64,000 nucleotides of DNA from an uncultured Candidatus Saccharibacteria bacterium (GTDB taxonomy: Bacteria > Patescibacteriota > Saccharimonadia > Saccharimonadales > Saccharimonadaceae): NCBI GenBank assembly GCA_937898545.1, contig CALEJV010000003.1, positions 186,001 through 250,000 of the forward strand. The letters are read 5' to 3'. The notes under the pieces are model-generated. The model saw only the letters and a program-made list of their open reading frames with translations, did not search any database and had not been told where the DNA came from. The position numbers and the translations under genes were made by a program. This document shows positions 53,047 through 60,893 of this stretch, one piece after another; positions within the stretch are counted from its first letter, which is position 1; each line of letters starts with the position of its first letter.

Positions 53047-53643
53047 ATGCAAACAATTCGCCATAAATACCTGACTGTCATTCTCCTATCCCTTGTATTG
53101 GCAGTACTGTCGCTTGTCAGCAATATCTACTTTCCTCAAGAAATGGAAGGGCAGTTGCAGCTATACTCTTGTATCCGAAAGATATTTAGTAAGTTATTTA
53201 ATGCAGGTGTTGTCTGGGCAGCGTTGCCATTCTTGGCAGGGTGGAGATCTCAAAGCTTGGTAAAAGCGGCGATCAGTGGCGCTGCTATTGCAGAACTCAC
53301 ACTACTACTGCATTACGGTATCGGCTATATTATTGGGGTGTATGGCTCCACAGTATTTATGGCAAATTCATTTTGGTTTATTGCTGCTCTTGTACTATGT
53401 GCACCACTGGGGATGTGCGGCTGGATTGCAGCTTTGCCAAAAAAGTCATCCCGTATATTCTGGTTCATCCTGCCGATCGGGGCAATTTTTGAGCCCTTTG
53501 TGACTCGAAAACTAATACCATACTCGATAGTGCGGCCATGGCCTGAAGTATATTCAGATTACATTAGCGGTGCTGTACTGTTGATTGTTGGTGTTGTTGG
53601 TATAATCCTTGTGAGATCAAGGCAGGAAAGTAATGAGCCTTAG
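53047..53643 (+). CDS. Polytopic membrane protein (DUF6518-like)
   Basis: 198 residues with five or six predicted helices (about 8-28, 50-65, 70-95, 100-128, 135-150, 172-190). Alternation of a GW-containing turn (FLAGWRSQS), a Gly-rich helix pair and a PLGMCGWIAAL segment suggests DUF6518, a family common in Actinobacteria; assignment is weak. AT-rich. Probably monocistronic. The 180 nt after it contain no clear feature before the disrupted gene on the opposite strand. Confidence 0.55.
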   Translation: MQTIRHKYLTVILLSLVLAVLSLVSNIYFPQEMEGQLQLYSCIRKIFSKLFNAGVVWAALPFLAGWRSQSLVKAAISGAAIAELTLLLHYGIGYIIGVYGSTVFMANSFWFIAALVLCAPLGMCGWIAALPKKSSRIFWFILPIGAIFEPFVTRKLIPYSIVRPWPEVYSDYISGAVLLIVGVVGIILVRSRQESNEP

Positions 53644-53825
53644 AGTACTTATGGCTGTTTTACATTCCCTGATGGAGGATATATACAGCCAGGTGATGGC
53701 ACTGTTGGATCAACAAAAACGGAGTAGGCGCTCACAACCCTCTTTTTAGGTTGAATAGCTTTCCTAAATTCTCCATAAAATGACGAGAGTTTAAAGACCG
53801 CCAGCAGCACAGCGGCGCATCTCGT

Positions 53826-54179
53826 TCATCCGTAGACTAACGGCGTATCAGTACGATGCTCGGTAACGTCGTCTGGTGGCAGTGCTCCAATACCTGCCAC
53901 CCCTTGATATAAGCGATGGTTAATTGCTCTGGGTAATGTGCAATCCAATTGTGCAAAGAATGCTGCTTTACGCTCGTCGCTATCATATAGAGTGATAGTT
54001 GTGCCATACCCACGACGTTCATCAAGTTCATAAGCCAAAGCTTCGTTTTTGCCTGGGCTGAAATGGCTGATTGTCTGGAGCTCCCCGGTTGAGGGAGTAT
54101 AATACTGTACAGTATTCTCTAGAAAAGGAATCTTTACTTGCTTTAGATCTGTCGCAACGACAATATATTCATTGAAGGT
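53826..54179 (-). pseudogene. 3' half of an ORF split by the IS element
   Basis: The frame is open from the IS edge (54179) to TGA at 53826, 117 residues: TFNEYIVVATDLKQVKI... ending in EHRTDTPLVYG. With the matching fragment on the other side of the IS (55043-55171) it makes a protein of about 160 residues without a signal peptide or membrane segment; no family recognised. The start of an internal ATG inside this fragment (MAYELDE) is a shadow of the intact gene. Confidence 0.6.
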
Positions 54180-54182
54180 TAT

Positions 54183-54932
54183 TCAGGGGTTGGTGTAGGC
54201 GTAGAGGGCTAGGGTGGCTGTGATAGTTTCTTTGAAGGTGTGCAGGGGGCGCCTGTAGTCGTGGGCCAGGATCTTCCAGGATTTGATGTGCGCGATGGTT
54301 CTCTCCACGACATACCGGATTTCATTTAGGGATTTGTTGGCCTGCTTCTGGGCCTTGGTGAGCTCACTGTTGGGAGGTTTCTTGTGGGGGGTGAGAACCC
54401 CGGTTCCGATGTAGCCTTTATCGGCGATGCAGCAGGAGGGGTCGATCTCCTCCAAGAGGCCGGAGGTGGTGATGGCCTTGGTGTCGTGGGTGGCCCCCGG
54501 TAGCGGGTCTGAGGCCCACCGCAGGCGCCCGGCGGGGCTGACCAGCACTTGCAGGCTCAGGCCGGTGCGCTTGTGCTTGCCCGACCACAGGTCCGTCCGA
54601 TCCTTCCAGCTCCAGCACGGTAGGAGCGTACCGTCGATAATGTGCACGCCCCCATGGGGGACCTCCTCGACGGTCGCCAGCACAGGCCCCAAGACCCTGG
54701 AGATGATCCGGGTGACCACCGAGATCGCCCGCGAGATCGTCGGCTGTGACACCCCCATGATCTCGGCGATCGCCTCCTGGGAGGTGTTGGTGCGCAAATA
54801 CATCAACGTCGCCCGCACCGCGGCCAGTGGGCCAAGAATTCTTGGCGCCAAGGAGATCTCAGTATCACCCAGCACCATTTCCACCAGGCAGCTCAACTGC
54901 GTTCTGTCCAGGCCTGTGATACCCTTACCCAT
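54183..54932 (-). CDS. IS5-family transposase (DDE_Tnp_4 type)
   Basis: 249 residues from the ATG at 54932. An N-terminal helix-turn-helix (SQEAIAEIMGVSQPTISRAI) is followed by a DDE catalytic domain: first Asp in HIIDGTLLP, second in CCIADKGYIG, Glu in VERTIAHIKSW. It appears intact. The start at 54932 is preferred over 55031 because AGGAACG precedes it and the longer reading runs through the inverted repeat that covers the start. High-GC, third-position-GC codons typical of Actinobacteria such as Actinomyces; a recent arrival is likely. Confidence 0.9.
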   Translation of the reverse strand: MGKGITGLDRTQLSCLVEMVLGDTEISLAPRILGPLAAVRATLMYLRTNTSQEAIAEIMGVSQPTISRAISVVTRIISRVLGPVLATVEEVPHGGVHIIDGTLLPCWSWKDRTDLWSGKHKRTGLSLQVLVSPAGRLRWASDPLPGATHDTKAITTSGLLEEIDPSCCIADKGYIGTGVLTPHKKPPNSELTKAQKQANKSLNEIRYVVERTIAHIKSWKILAHDYRRPLHTFKETITATLALYAYTNP

Positions 54933-54994
54933 GACGGCTCGTTCCTGAGAGGTTTCATGTAGCAATCTGATTCTCTCAGACCAACGAGCCGTCA
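54932..54994 (-). promoter_or_regulatory. Inverted repeat covering the transposase start
   Basis: TGACGGCTCGTT (54932-54943) pairs with AACGAGCCGTCA (54983-54994), with an inner CTGAGAG/CTCTCAG stem (54945-54951 / 54973-54979). In read-through RNA the hairpin would bury the ribosome binding site and ATG; an mRNA starting inside the element would leave them open. Confidence 0.55.
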
Positions 54995-55042
54995 CCCATT
55001 CAACACACCGAACCCCTAAACCCCCATACACGCCCCTGAATA

Positions 55043-55171
55043 ACCTTCACGGTATTCATTCAGAGGGACGGCAATTGGCATGATAGGATTCACTAGGTCT
55101 TCAGAGTGGTGATGCTGCACTTTGTCATGCATCCAAGATGTTGTTTTAAGATGGCGGTACGCCGATCGCAC
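55043..55171 (-). pseudogene. 5' half of the ORF split by the IS element
   Basis: 43 residues in the frame that joins the 53826-54179 fragment: LVRSAYRHLKTTSWMHDKV...PLNEYREG. Upstream the frame is closed by TAA at 55199-55201; the best start is a GTG at 55171, 12 nt after AAGGAG. Product unknown. Confidence 0.5.
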
Positions 55172-55303
55172 TAGTGAGGTCCACTCCTTGAGATATTTTT
55201 ATAAGTGTTTTAGATCCTCTCAAGAGCAGGCTGCCGCCGAGTCTGGCATTATACCTCCTCAAATGGGCGCCACATCCCGTGTCTAACTATTCAACGGCAT
55301 CGG

Positions 55304-56632
55304 TCACTTTTTACCGACTAAGCTATCTGCACCTATAGCTTTCGCAGAAGCCACAAGGCTTGGCCATCGCTCGATCAAGTAGCAGTAATCATAAAGACTG
55401 TCGAGGAGTTCTTTATCAATACTTTCACCTCCAAGCATAATATCATTAACCTGATATGAAATAATACCTTTCAATCTATCATTCGGCGCCTCTTCGTATG
55501 CATCCTTGAGAACCGATAGTGCACCCATCCTAACCTCTTTTAGACGATACTCACATTGCGCGATAGCTTCCTTAAATGAAGACACATAGGCCTCCGTATT
55601 AAGTGTTCCGTCTCGATAAAACCTATCGCGCGAAGCGTTTCGCACGGTATTTCCATGACTTCGCTATATGTGACCCATTTGAATATACTGAATATCTCTA
55701 CGACGATAGGTAGCCCTTCCGGCAACAGACAAGGGGCGTTTTGGGTCATGTACGTGGCGTAGTTTCACCGAATGGTAGAGCACGGGAATCTGTAGTGAGC
55801 GCGCTAGGTCAAGAACCATATAGTCGCAGCCGATGGCCGGCCCTGGAACCTCAGGTAATTGAAAGCATAGATTGAATATGCCACAGCACTCCATCTCTAT
55901 GTGCTTTCGGCTCCAGTCGTAATATGCCGATACAAACGACTCATTCGGCTCATCAATTAAGTACTCACAAGCCTCCTCCAGTACCTCATTTAAGGGAACA
56001 CCTGGACGGCCTAATGCCTGGAACTTCGCGGCTGTAATAGGAGATACTTCAAACAGATCACGTCGATCTATGGTAGGGTCGCCGAACGTTCCAGTGCCGA
56101 CAATGGAAATTGGCTCAGAATGATAGTTCGTACAGGAACCCTCTATTGGGTAGCATAATCCGCTCGTATCAACCCTTCCTAGTGCCTCCACTTCCATATC
56201 GAGCGCACTATAATGCATGCCGGTATCGTTATAAACATCGGAGTCTCGGCGAATCACTTTCGAGATGCCTAGAGCTGCACTCACTAGGTATGCAAGGTTA
56301 GGGTTTCTACCATAGGAAAATTTATTCTCCAGAAGAATCCTTCTTAGTCGTTCATCCTTTACTTTACCCGATTTCTGAAGAAGTCGTTCTATGAAGTACG
56401 ATTGACCACGACGGTCCAGATGAATTATATCGATATCTTTTTGCCATCGTTTGAGTAGTTCGGCATGAGCAATCGAATCTTCCTGAGAAACTAGATTTTC
56501 TAGTAAAACGAAATGTTTATCTGAAGGCGTGAGTGTCGAGTTATGAACAAGATTACGAAGATGTCCTTCGATAGCTTTTTCAGCCCTACGATGGGTAGGA
56601 ACATAGACCACGACACCAGTACTAGAAAGCAT
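55304..56632 (-). pseudogene. DUF6271-like GT-A-type protein, interrupted by an in-frame TAG
   Basis: From the ATG at 56632 the frame reads 322 residues to TAG (55664-55666), then continues open in the same frame for another 120 codons to TAA at 55304. Read through, the product is about 442 residues, close to what I recall for DUF6271 proteins, and the downstream part (RSHGNTVRNASRDRFYRDG...) looks like their C-terminal domain. Near residues 118-140 FSYGRNPNLAYLVSAALG and RRDSDVY fit a GT-A nucleotide-sugar fold with a DxD-like motif. Start chosen 2 nt after the upstream stop (TAG-TT-ATG). Either a nonsense-mutated gene, a split gene, or amber read-through. Confidence 0.6.
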
Positions 56633-56634
56633 AA

Positions 56635-57777
56635 CTAACCACCATTCAAAGTTTTTACATATTGTGGATCCATCTCTGATTTCAGTACCCACCCAAACAA
56701 AACACCACTTTTCGGTAGAACCCAGTCATCTAAACTCACCTCAATCGTTTTCACCGCATCATTCATATTAGGGTATCTAACGGCAGGCTTCTTTATCGTA
56801 CAAAAGAAATCAAACACGTTTACTCTTCCTATATCGACACTATCGTAGTTAAAATTAACTCGCATGCCTCGCGTAGGGAAAGGAACGACATACTCATAAA
56901 CATGAGCAGTGCTTTCAAGCATGGTCGAGTAGGTATAGCTGATGAGGACATCATTCCCGCATTTGGCCCGTATTCCATCGTGGGTGGCAATGTAAGTCAG
57001 TTTACCATCGGTCTCGGTGGCAACAACATCTAAAGCTTCGCCGTCAACACTAACATCCCTGACATTGAAGGCTCTTCGATCGTTCTTTGGATAGCTCAGC
57101 GTGGGGGGCCTAATAACACGAGCTTCCCAACGGTTATCTCCTGCTAATGTATTATATTCTTCTGTACTACCAATCTCAATAAATTCGAGTTCAGGCAAGA
57201 GAAGCGTTCCTCTGTAAGACAATGAGACAAAGCATTCAAAATACCTTTTATCAAATGTTTTTCGAAGCGTTATGTTACAAGTATACTCCCTGCAACTACG
57301 TTCGTATTCGGATATCTGCGAAGAAAGAGAGTCGAAACAGTCCTTTGCAAAAGATGAGTCGCCGGTCTTTTTTTCTAACACCACCATCATAAGTTCATCT
57401 GCCACCTTGTCAGACAGTAGATCCCTAATCGCATTCGTATCCAAAAGCAACGAAGCCCGGTACTGGTCGATGGAATCCTCAAGAGCCTCAGCATGCACCT
57501 GACGGAGATCATTAAGTAACACGTCGTTACTAGAATCACGCATATAAAGCTCGTAGAAGTATCCGATAAGTGTGGCGGAGAAAGCGGATGTTGCAAGCGC
57601 ATTCCAGGGTATTTTATGTAACCATCGCAAAACAATGGAAGAATCATTTTGCGGAATAGTAGAAAACCACGCATCTAGGACAAATAACAATACAGTGAAT
57701 AGTAAGAGAAGTAAAAATACATACTTTAGCTCTAGCTTATGTACTTTGCGCCGGAGGGTGTCTGTAGTCTCATTCAC
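56635..57777 (-). CDS. Two-helix membrane protein of unknown function
   Basis: 380 residues starting with GTG. A short cytoplasmic N-terminus, helices at about 18-38 and 55-73, then a 300-residue soluble domain. The first part of that domain (residues 75-150) is helical and acidic; the second (150-370) is beta-rich with motifs such as GTLLLPELEFIEIG and YEYVVPFPTRGMRVNFNYD. No known family. It is the second gene of a three-gene operon: 33 nt after the metallopeptidase gene, 2 nt before the GT-A-type gene. AT-richer than the rest of the chromosome. Could act as a membrane effector or scaffold for its neighbours, but nothing in the sequence proves this. Confidence 0.7.
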   Translation of the reverse strand: MNETTDTLRRKVHKLELKYVFLLLLLFTVLLFVLDAWFSTIPQNDSSIVLRWLHKIPWNALATSAFSATLIGYFYELYMRDSSNDVLLNDLRQVHAEALEDSIDQYRASLLLDTNAIRDLLSDKVADELMMVVLEKKTGDSSFAKDCFDSLSSQISEYERSCREYTCNITLRKTFDKRYFECFVSLSYRGTLLLPELEFIEIGSTEEYNTLAGDNRWEARVIRPPTLSYPKNDRRAFNVRDVSVDGEALDVVATETDGKLTYIATHDGIRAKCGNDVLISYTYSTMLESTAHVYEYVVPFPTRGMRVNFNYDSVDIGRVNVFDFFCTIKKPAVRYPNMNDAVKTIEVSLDDWVLPKSGVLFGWVLKSEMDPQYVKTLNGG

Positions 57778-57810
57778 GGTACTGTTCCCAAACTTTCAGT
57801 CACGAACTCG

Positions 57811-58962
57811 TCAGCTTACCCTGTAGCGCAGCACATCCGTACGATAGTATAATTCCACATCCGACCAAATAACCACGCTACCGTCCTTGCGCAAACTCAA
57901 GAGACTGTAGTCATCAGCCAATTCCGTTAAGCCCTTCATCACATCATCGTAAGAACAGCGTGTAAGCGCAGCCAGCTCGCGCACCGACATGCCAGGCCTC
58001 ACGAATTTTGCGATATAAAAGGCAAGTGGGCTAACAACTGAGTAGCGAGGAAAACTGTTAAGCAAGAAGTCAAGTCTGTCTTGCATGTCCTGAGATGGAG
58101 GAACACCGTCAACTGATAACTGCTTTATATTCTGACTAAGAATCGCTTTTTCCGCATTCTTCACTCCCTGTCTACCTAACCTCACAAGTTCGAATAAACC
58201 TTCATCACCAACCTTCCGATAGATAAGCGAGGCGGCCCTCGTGAAATCCAGATATTGATCCCAGAGTGGATGAGATTCACCTCCCAGTCTATTGTAAATG
58301 AACAGATTCTGCGTCATATCTGCTCCAAGAATCTGCGTAGCTATACAGTAAGCTCCTAGAACTTCGGCAATGCCTTCTTCAAGACCGTGCGCAATCAGGT
58401 CTGGGCTTAAAGTTCCGAGCGCGATATGAACAATTTCATGGCACGCTAGGTATTCGGAGTAGAATGGACGAAGATACCGTTCGAGGAAGTAAACTCCTTG
58501 AGGAATACCATACGCATCATAGTCACCGCTGTCGGCCACCATAACGGCATACTCGCGATCTTCGTACGGCGATGGGAATATATCGACGATATGAACTGCA
58601 GTGTGTTCGCCAATCGATATATTGTGCTTCGCGAGTATAGTTTTTGCCTCTTCGAAAGTTTGAGCTAAACATGCTCTAATATCCTTTCGTCGATCGATTT
58701 CAGCAGCAATGGAGCTATCGAGGATGCAGTGCTTCACGCGCTGTAGCTCCTCATCAATCAGTAGCTCTAAAACCGTGCTCTCAGAGATATTGTCGCGCCT
58801 GATAATCTGGACATGAGCCTGATCGATTGCTACAGCAACGTCATGCGCAGAATATGGTAATTCTCGAGCATCAAATGGCAGCAACTGCATAAATGGACGA
58901 AGGTCGCTAAAACGCCCTCTGATGTGATAGAGAGCCGCAAGAATATAGTCGTAACCATTCAT
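57811..58962 (-). CDS. Gluzincin-like metallopeptidase with a C-terminal winged helix
   Basis: 383 residues. Residues about 174-200 read CHEIVHIALG...HGLEEGIAE: HExxH followed 16-17 residues later by EEGxAE, the zinc-site spacing of gluzincin peptidases of the MA-like type. The catalytic Glu and His ligands are intact. The last 75 residues (VRPGMSVRELAALTRCSYDDVMKGLTELADDYS...VVIWSD) look like a winged helix-turn-helix, so it may bind DNA or a partner. No signal peptide. First gene of the three-gene cassette; TATGAT upstream with AGGAAAG before the ATG. Differs from ImmA/IrrE by size and motif layout. Confidence 0.75.
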   Translation of the reverse strand: MNGYDYILAALYHIRGRFSDLRPFMQLLPFDARELPYSAHDVAVAIDQAHVQIIRRDNISESTVLELLIDEELQRVKHCILDSSIAAEIDRRKDIRACLAQTFEEAKTILAKHNISIGEHTAVHIVDIFPSPYEDREYAVMVADSGDYDAYGIPQGVYFLERYLRPFYSEYLACHEIVHIALGTLSPDLIAHGLEEGIAEVLGAYCIATQILGADMTQNLFIYNRLGGESHPLWDQYLDFTRAASLIYRKVGDEGLFELVRLGRQGVKNAEKAILSQNIKQLSVDGVPPSQDMQDRLDFLLNSFPRYSVVSPLAFYIAKFVRPGMSVRELAALTRCSYDDVMKGLTELADDYSLLSLRKDGSVVIWSDVELYYRTDVLRYRVS

Positions 58963-59002
58963 ATTTTTTCTTTCCTATCATAGTTTAGTTTATGTGCGGT
59001 GG

Positions 59003-59050
59003 CCTGGCAAGGGCCCTTGCTTATTTTAAGACTAAAAGGCCCCTGCCAGG
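59003..59050. repeat. Imperfect inverted repeat at the island edge
   Basis: CCTGGCAAGGGCC (59003-59015) against GGCCCCTGCCAGG (59038-59050), 12 of 13 paired. It marks the change from the AT-rich cassette to the GC-rich recombinase remnant; could be a terminator or element end. Confidence 0.5.
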
Positions 59051-59064
59051 TTAGGTGGGGTTAG

Positions 59065-59475
59065 CTAGCCGCCACCACCGCCACCACCGCCGAAGTCCGC
59101 CAGCACCTCACCCAAGCCCTTGACCTCCTCGAAGACTGCCACCGCCTCTACACCGCTGCGCCCGCTCACCTGAAGAAGCTGCTCAACCAGGTGTTCTTCC
59201 AGCGGGTGCTGGTCAACCCGCTAGTCGATGAGGACGGCCGAGTCATCTTGCCTGACCAAGGCGATGGCGCGACCGACGGCGGCAAGCAGCCGGGCGCACA
59301 CGATGGGCAGGACAGCGCAGGAGAAGAAGGGACTGACGATGCCAGCGGGGGAGGAGGAGCTGATGCTGACGCGCCAACCCTGACCCCTCGCCCCGTCCAC
59401 CTCGCCGACACTGGCTCCGGCACTCGCCTCAGCGCCCTGCTCACTCCACCCCTCAGCCACACCGCCCACCGCTGA
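59065..59475 (+). pseudogene. C-terminal remnant of an actinobacterial serine recombinase
   Basis: An open stretch of 136 codons after a TAG (59062-59064), ending in TGA at 59473-59475. The sequence (ALDLLEDCHRLYTAAPAHL, KKLLNQVFFQRVLVNPLVD) matches the end of large serine recombinases from Actinobacteria, where a conserved NQAFFxRI/VxV segment follows the coiled region. The catalytic N-terminal domain is missing, so it cannot recombine. Very high GC and a Gly/Asp/Ala-rich tail contrast with the local chromosome. It sits 120 nt from tRNA-Leu(CAG), which suggests an integrated element that decayed. No start codon with a ribosome site. Confidence 0.75.
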
Positions 59476-59503
59476 CGATGAGCCCACGAGACCCGAAACA
59501 CGA

Positions 59504-59533
59504 ACAACGCCCACCCTGGTGGGTGAGCGTTGT
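59504..59533 (-). terminator. Hairpin downstream of tRNA-Leu(CAG)
   Basis: ACAACGCCCACCC / GGGTGAGCGTTGT, 13 bp with one G-U-type mismatch, followed on the minus strand by TCGTGTTTC. Probable terminator of the tRNA transcript; matches the position of the hairpin after the other tRNA-Leu. Confidence 0.6.
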
Positions 59534-59594
59534 CCATCATCTGAGACCACATCCCAGACGTTTTCGACTGGGGTGGGTTCGGGTAAGAGCTTGT

Positions 59595-59681
59595 TGGTGC
59601 GGATGAGAGGACTTGAACCTCCACGCCCCGCAGGGCACTAGCACCTGAAGCTAGCGCGTCTACCAATTCCGCCACATCCGC
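59595..59681 (-). tRNA. tRNA-Leu (anticodon CAG)
   Basis: 87-nt class II tRNA with encoded CCA. Acceptor GCGGATG/CATCCGC, D-loop AATTGGTAGA, anticodon loop TTCAGGT (anticodon CAG, reading CUG), long variable arm, T-loop GTTCAAGTC. The 3' flank resembles that of tRNA-Leu(UAG) but is GC-richer. Confidence 0.95.
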
Positions 59682-59816
59682 AGATAATACGCACCACAGG
59701 CTCTTACCGTGTATTGTATACGAATTTTGGTCTTGCGTAAAGAGTTTTGTGGTACAATCAGGTAAATAAACTGTGGCGGGTCTGCCACTATTTTAGATTA
59801 TGTAAGGAGCAATGCT

Positions 59817-60143
59817 ATGACCTCTACCCATTCATCGTCCCAAAAGTTCGACAAACTAGAGTGGATACAACAAAAGATCGAAGAAATCCGAGAGGAGTGC
59901 GGCACCGCCAACTCGGGTGAAGCTGGAGATAAGCAGTATGCTGAGGTGCGCCGACGGATGGTTGGTGCGCTAGGTTTAATTGCTACACGATCGGGCGAAG
60001 ATCTTACGCCAGATACTGCAGGACACTTACTGTACGGCCTGGCTATATCATCACGCACCGGACAGCCAACACAGGGTGAGCTTACTGAAGATGATATCCG
60101 CATCATTCGCAAGATCAGCGGAATGGCGCAGCAGCCTGCCTAA
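59817..60143 (+). CDS. Small hypothetical protein
   Basis: 108 residues, acidic, helical, cytoplasmic; low-complexity first ten residues. Nothing recognised. The centre (YAEVRRRMVGALGLIATRSGEDLTPDTAGHLLYGLA) suggests a compact helical bundle. Shine-Dalgarno TAAGGAG lies 8 nt upstream. It follows tRNA-Leu(CAG) (opposite strand) and precedes the SpoU gene by 44 nt. Confidence 0.65.
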   Translation: MTSTHSSSQKFDKLEWIQQKIEEIREECGTANSGEAGDKQYAEVRRRMVGALGLIATRSGEDLTPDTAGHLLYGLAISSRTGQPTQGELTEDDIRIIRKISGMAQQPA

Positions 60144-60187
60144 GAAAATAATACTGATGCTATAGGAAGAGCAGCATAATATAACTA

Positions 60188-60760
60188 ATGAGCACGATGA
60201 AGCGCACCCAACACTCTGCCCCTGCGGCAACCGACCGTCGCAATGTGGTAGACCGCTATAAAGGGCTGTCTCACCAAGCGATCGTTGCCGATCTTGATGA
60301 GCATGGCTCGGCACTTCATATTGCGATTGATAATGTGGTGCGCGATTTCAACATGGGGACAATCGTCCGCAGTGCCAATGCCTTTGGGGTGCGGTATGTC
60401 CATATCATTGGTCGGCGGCAGTGGAATAAGCGTGGTGCAATGATGACGGATACGTATCTGCATGTGCATTATCACCAAACGGTTGAAGATTTCTTGCAGG
60501 CTATTGCTGACCGGCCACTCATCGCAGTCGATAATGTTGCCGGTTCACGGCCACTTCACTCGGTCGCGCTGCCGCGTAGTGCCGTGCTTTTGTTTGGGGC
60601 AGAGGGGCCTGGTATTCGTCCCGAGCTGCTTGAGCGAGCCACGTCCATTGCCGCTATCGAGCAATTTGGCAGTACGCGTAGCCTTAATGTCGGTGTAGCA
60701 GCGGGTATTGCGATGTATGTCTGGGTGCAGCAGCATCGGTTGTACTCAGATCAGGAGTAG
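60188..60760 (+). CDS. SpoU/TrmH-family RNA methyltransferase
   Basis: 190 residues. SPOUT motifs: IDNVVRDFNMGTIVRSANAFG (motif 1), LLFGAEGPGI (motif 2), SLNVGVAAGIAMYVW (motif 3), with the conserved Arg in NMGTIVRSAN. Similar in size to the enzyme at 14726 but with an extra basic N-terminus of about 25 residues; the two probably modify different sites. Likely leaderless (CATAAT ends 7 nt before the ATG). The gene order SpoU-hisS is not obviously functional. Confidence 0.88.
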   Translation: MSTMKRTQHSAPAATDRRNVVDRYKGLSHQAIVADLDEHGSALHIAIDNVVRDFNMGTIVRSANAFGVRYVHIIGRRQWNKRGAMMTDTYLHVHYHQTVEDFLQAIADRPLIAVDNVAGSRPLHSVALPRSAVLLFGAEGPGIRPELLERATSIAAIEQFGSTRSLNVGVAAGIAMYVWVQQHRLYSDQE

Positions 60761-60893
60761 AGATTCTACTCTTTTTACTCCTTCTCAAACATAAGGTAGC
60801 GAAGGAGTATGTAGCGCTGCGTGGCGCTATGGAGCGGTGAATCCGGCCAAGGGCTTGTTTTTCTATGCCGTTTATGCAAAAATAGCAGTAACT

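Larger units (their letters stand above)
54177..55045 (-). mobile_element. IS5-family (IS427-like) insertion sequence
   Basis: 869-bp element bounded by inverted repeats GGTTATTCAGGGG (54177-54189) and its complement (55033-55045). It carries one transposase gene. Its base composition is clearly GC-richer than the flanks and its codon use is actinobacterial. No clear target duplication: joining the flanks gives TGAAGGTACCTTCA, a perfect palindrome. If a TA duplication is assumed, the target would be TGAAGGTTAACCTTCA, also a palindrome but out of frame. The element sits inside a host ORF. Confidence 0.9.

Noticed and set aside
56633..56692. Longer start (20 extra residues) for the DUF6271-like gene
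   Set aside because: The extra part reads through the end of the upstream gene in another frame and has no family-like sequence; the ATG at 56632 follows the stop by 2 nt.
59191..59475. 94-residue gene starting inside the recombinase remnant
   Set aside because: The frame extends upstream with matching recombinase sequence and the internal start has no ribosome site; treated as part of the remnant.
44894..59681. Mobile island bounded by the two tRNA-Leu genes
   Set aside because: The interval contains rsmD, recG and other core genes, so it is not an excisable element; only its right-hand end looks acquired.
60780..60893. T-box or other tRNA-sensing leader before hisS
   Set aside because: The region has one short GC hairpin and a T-rich run but no T-box sequence or specifier stem.
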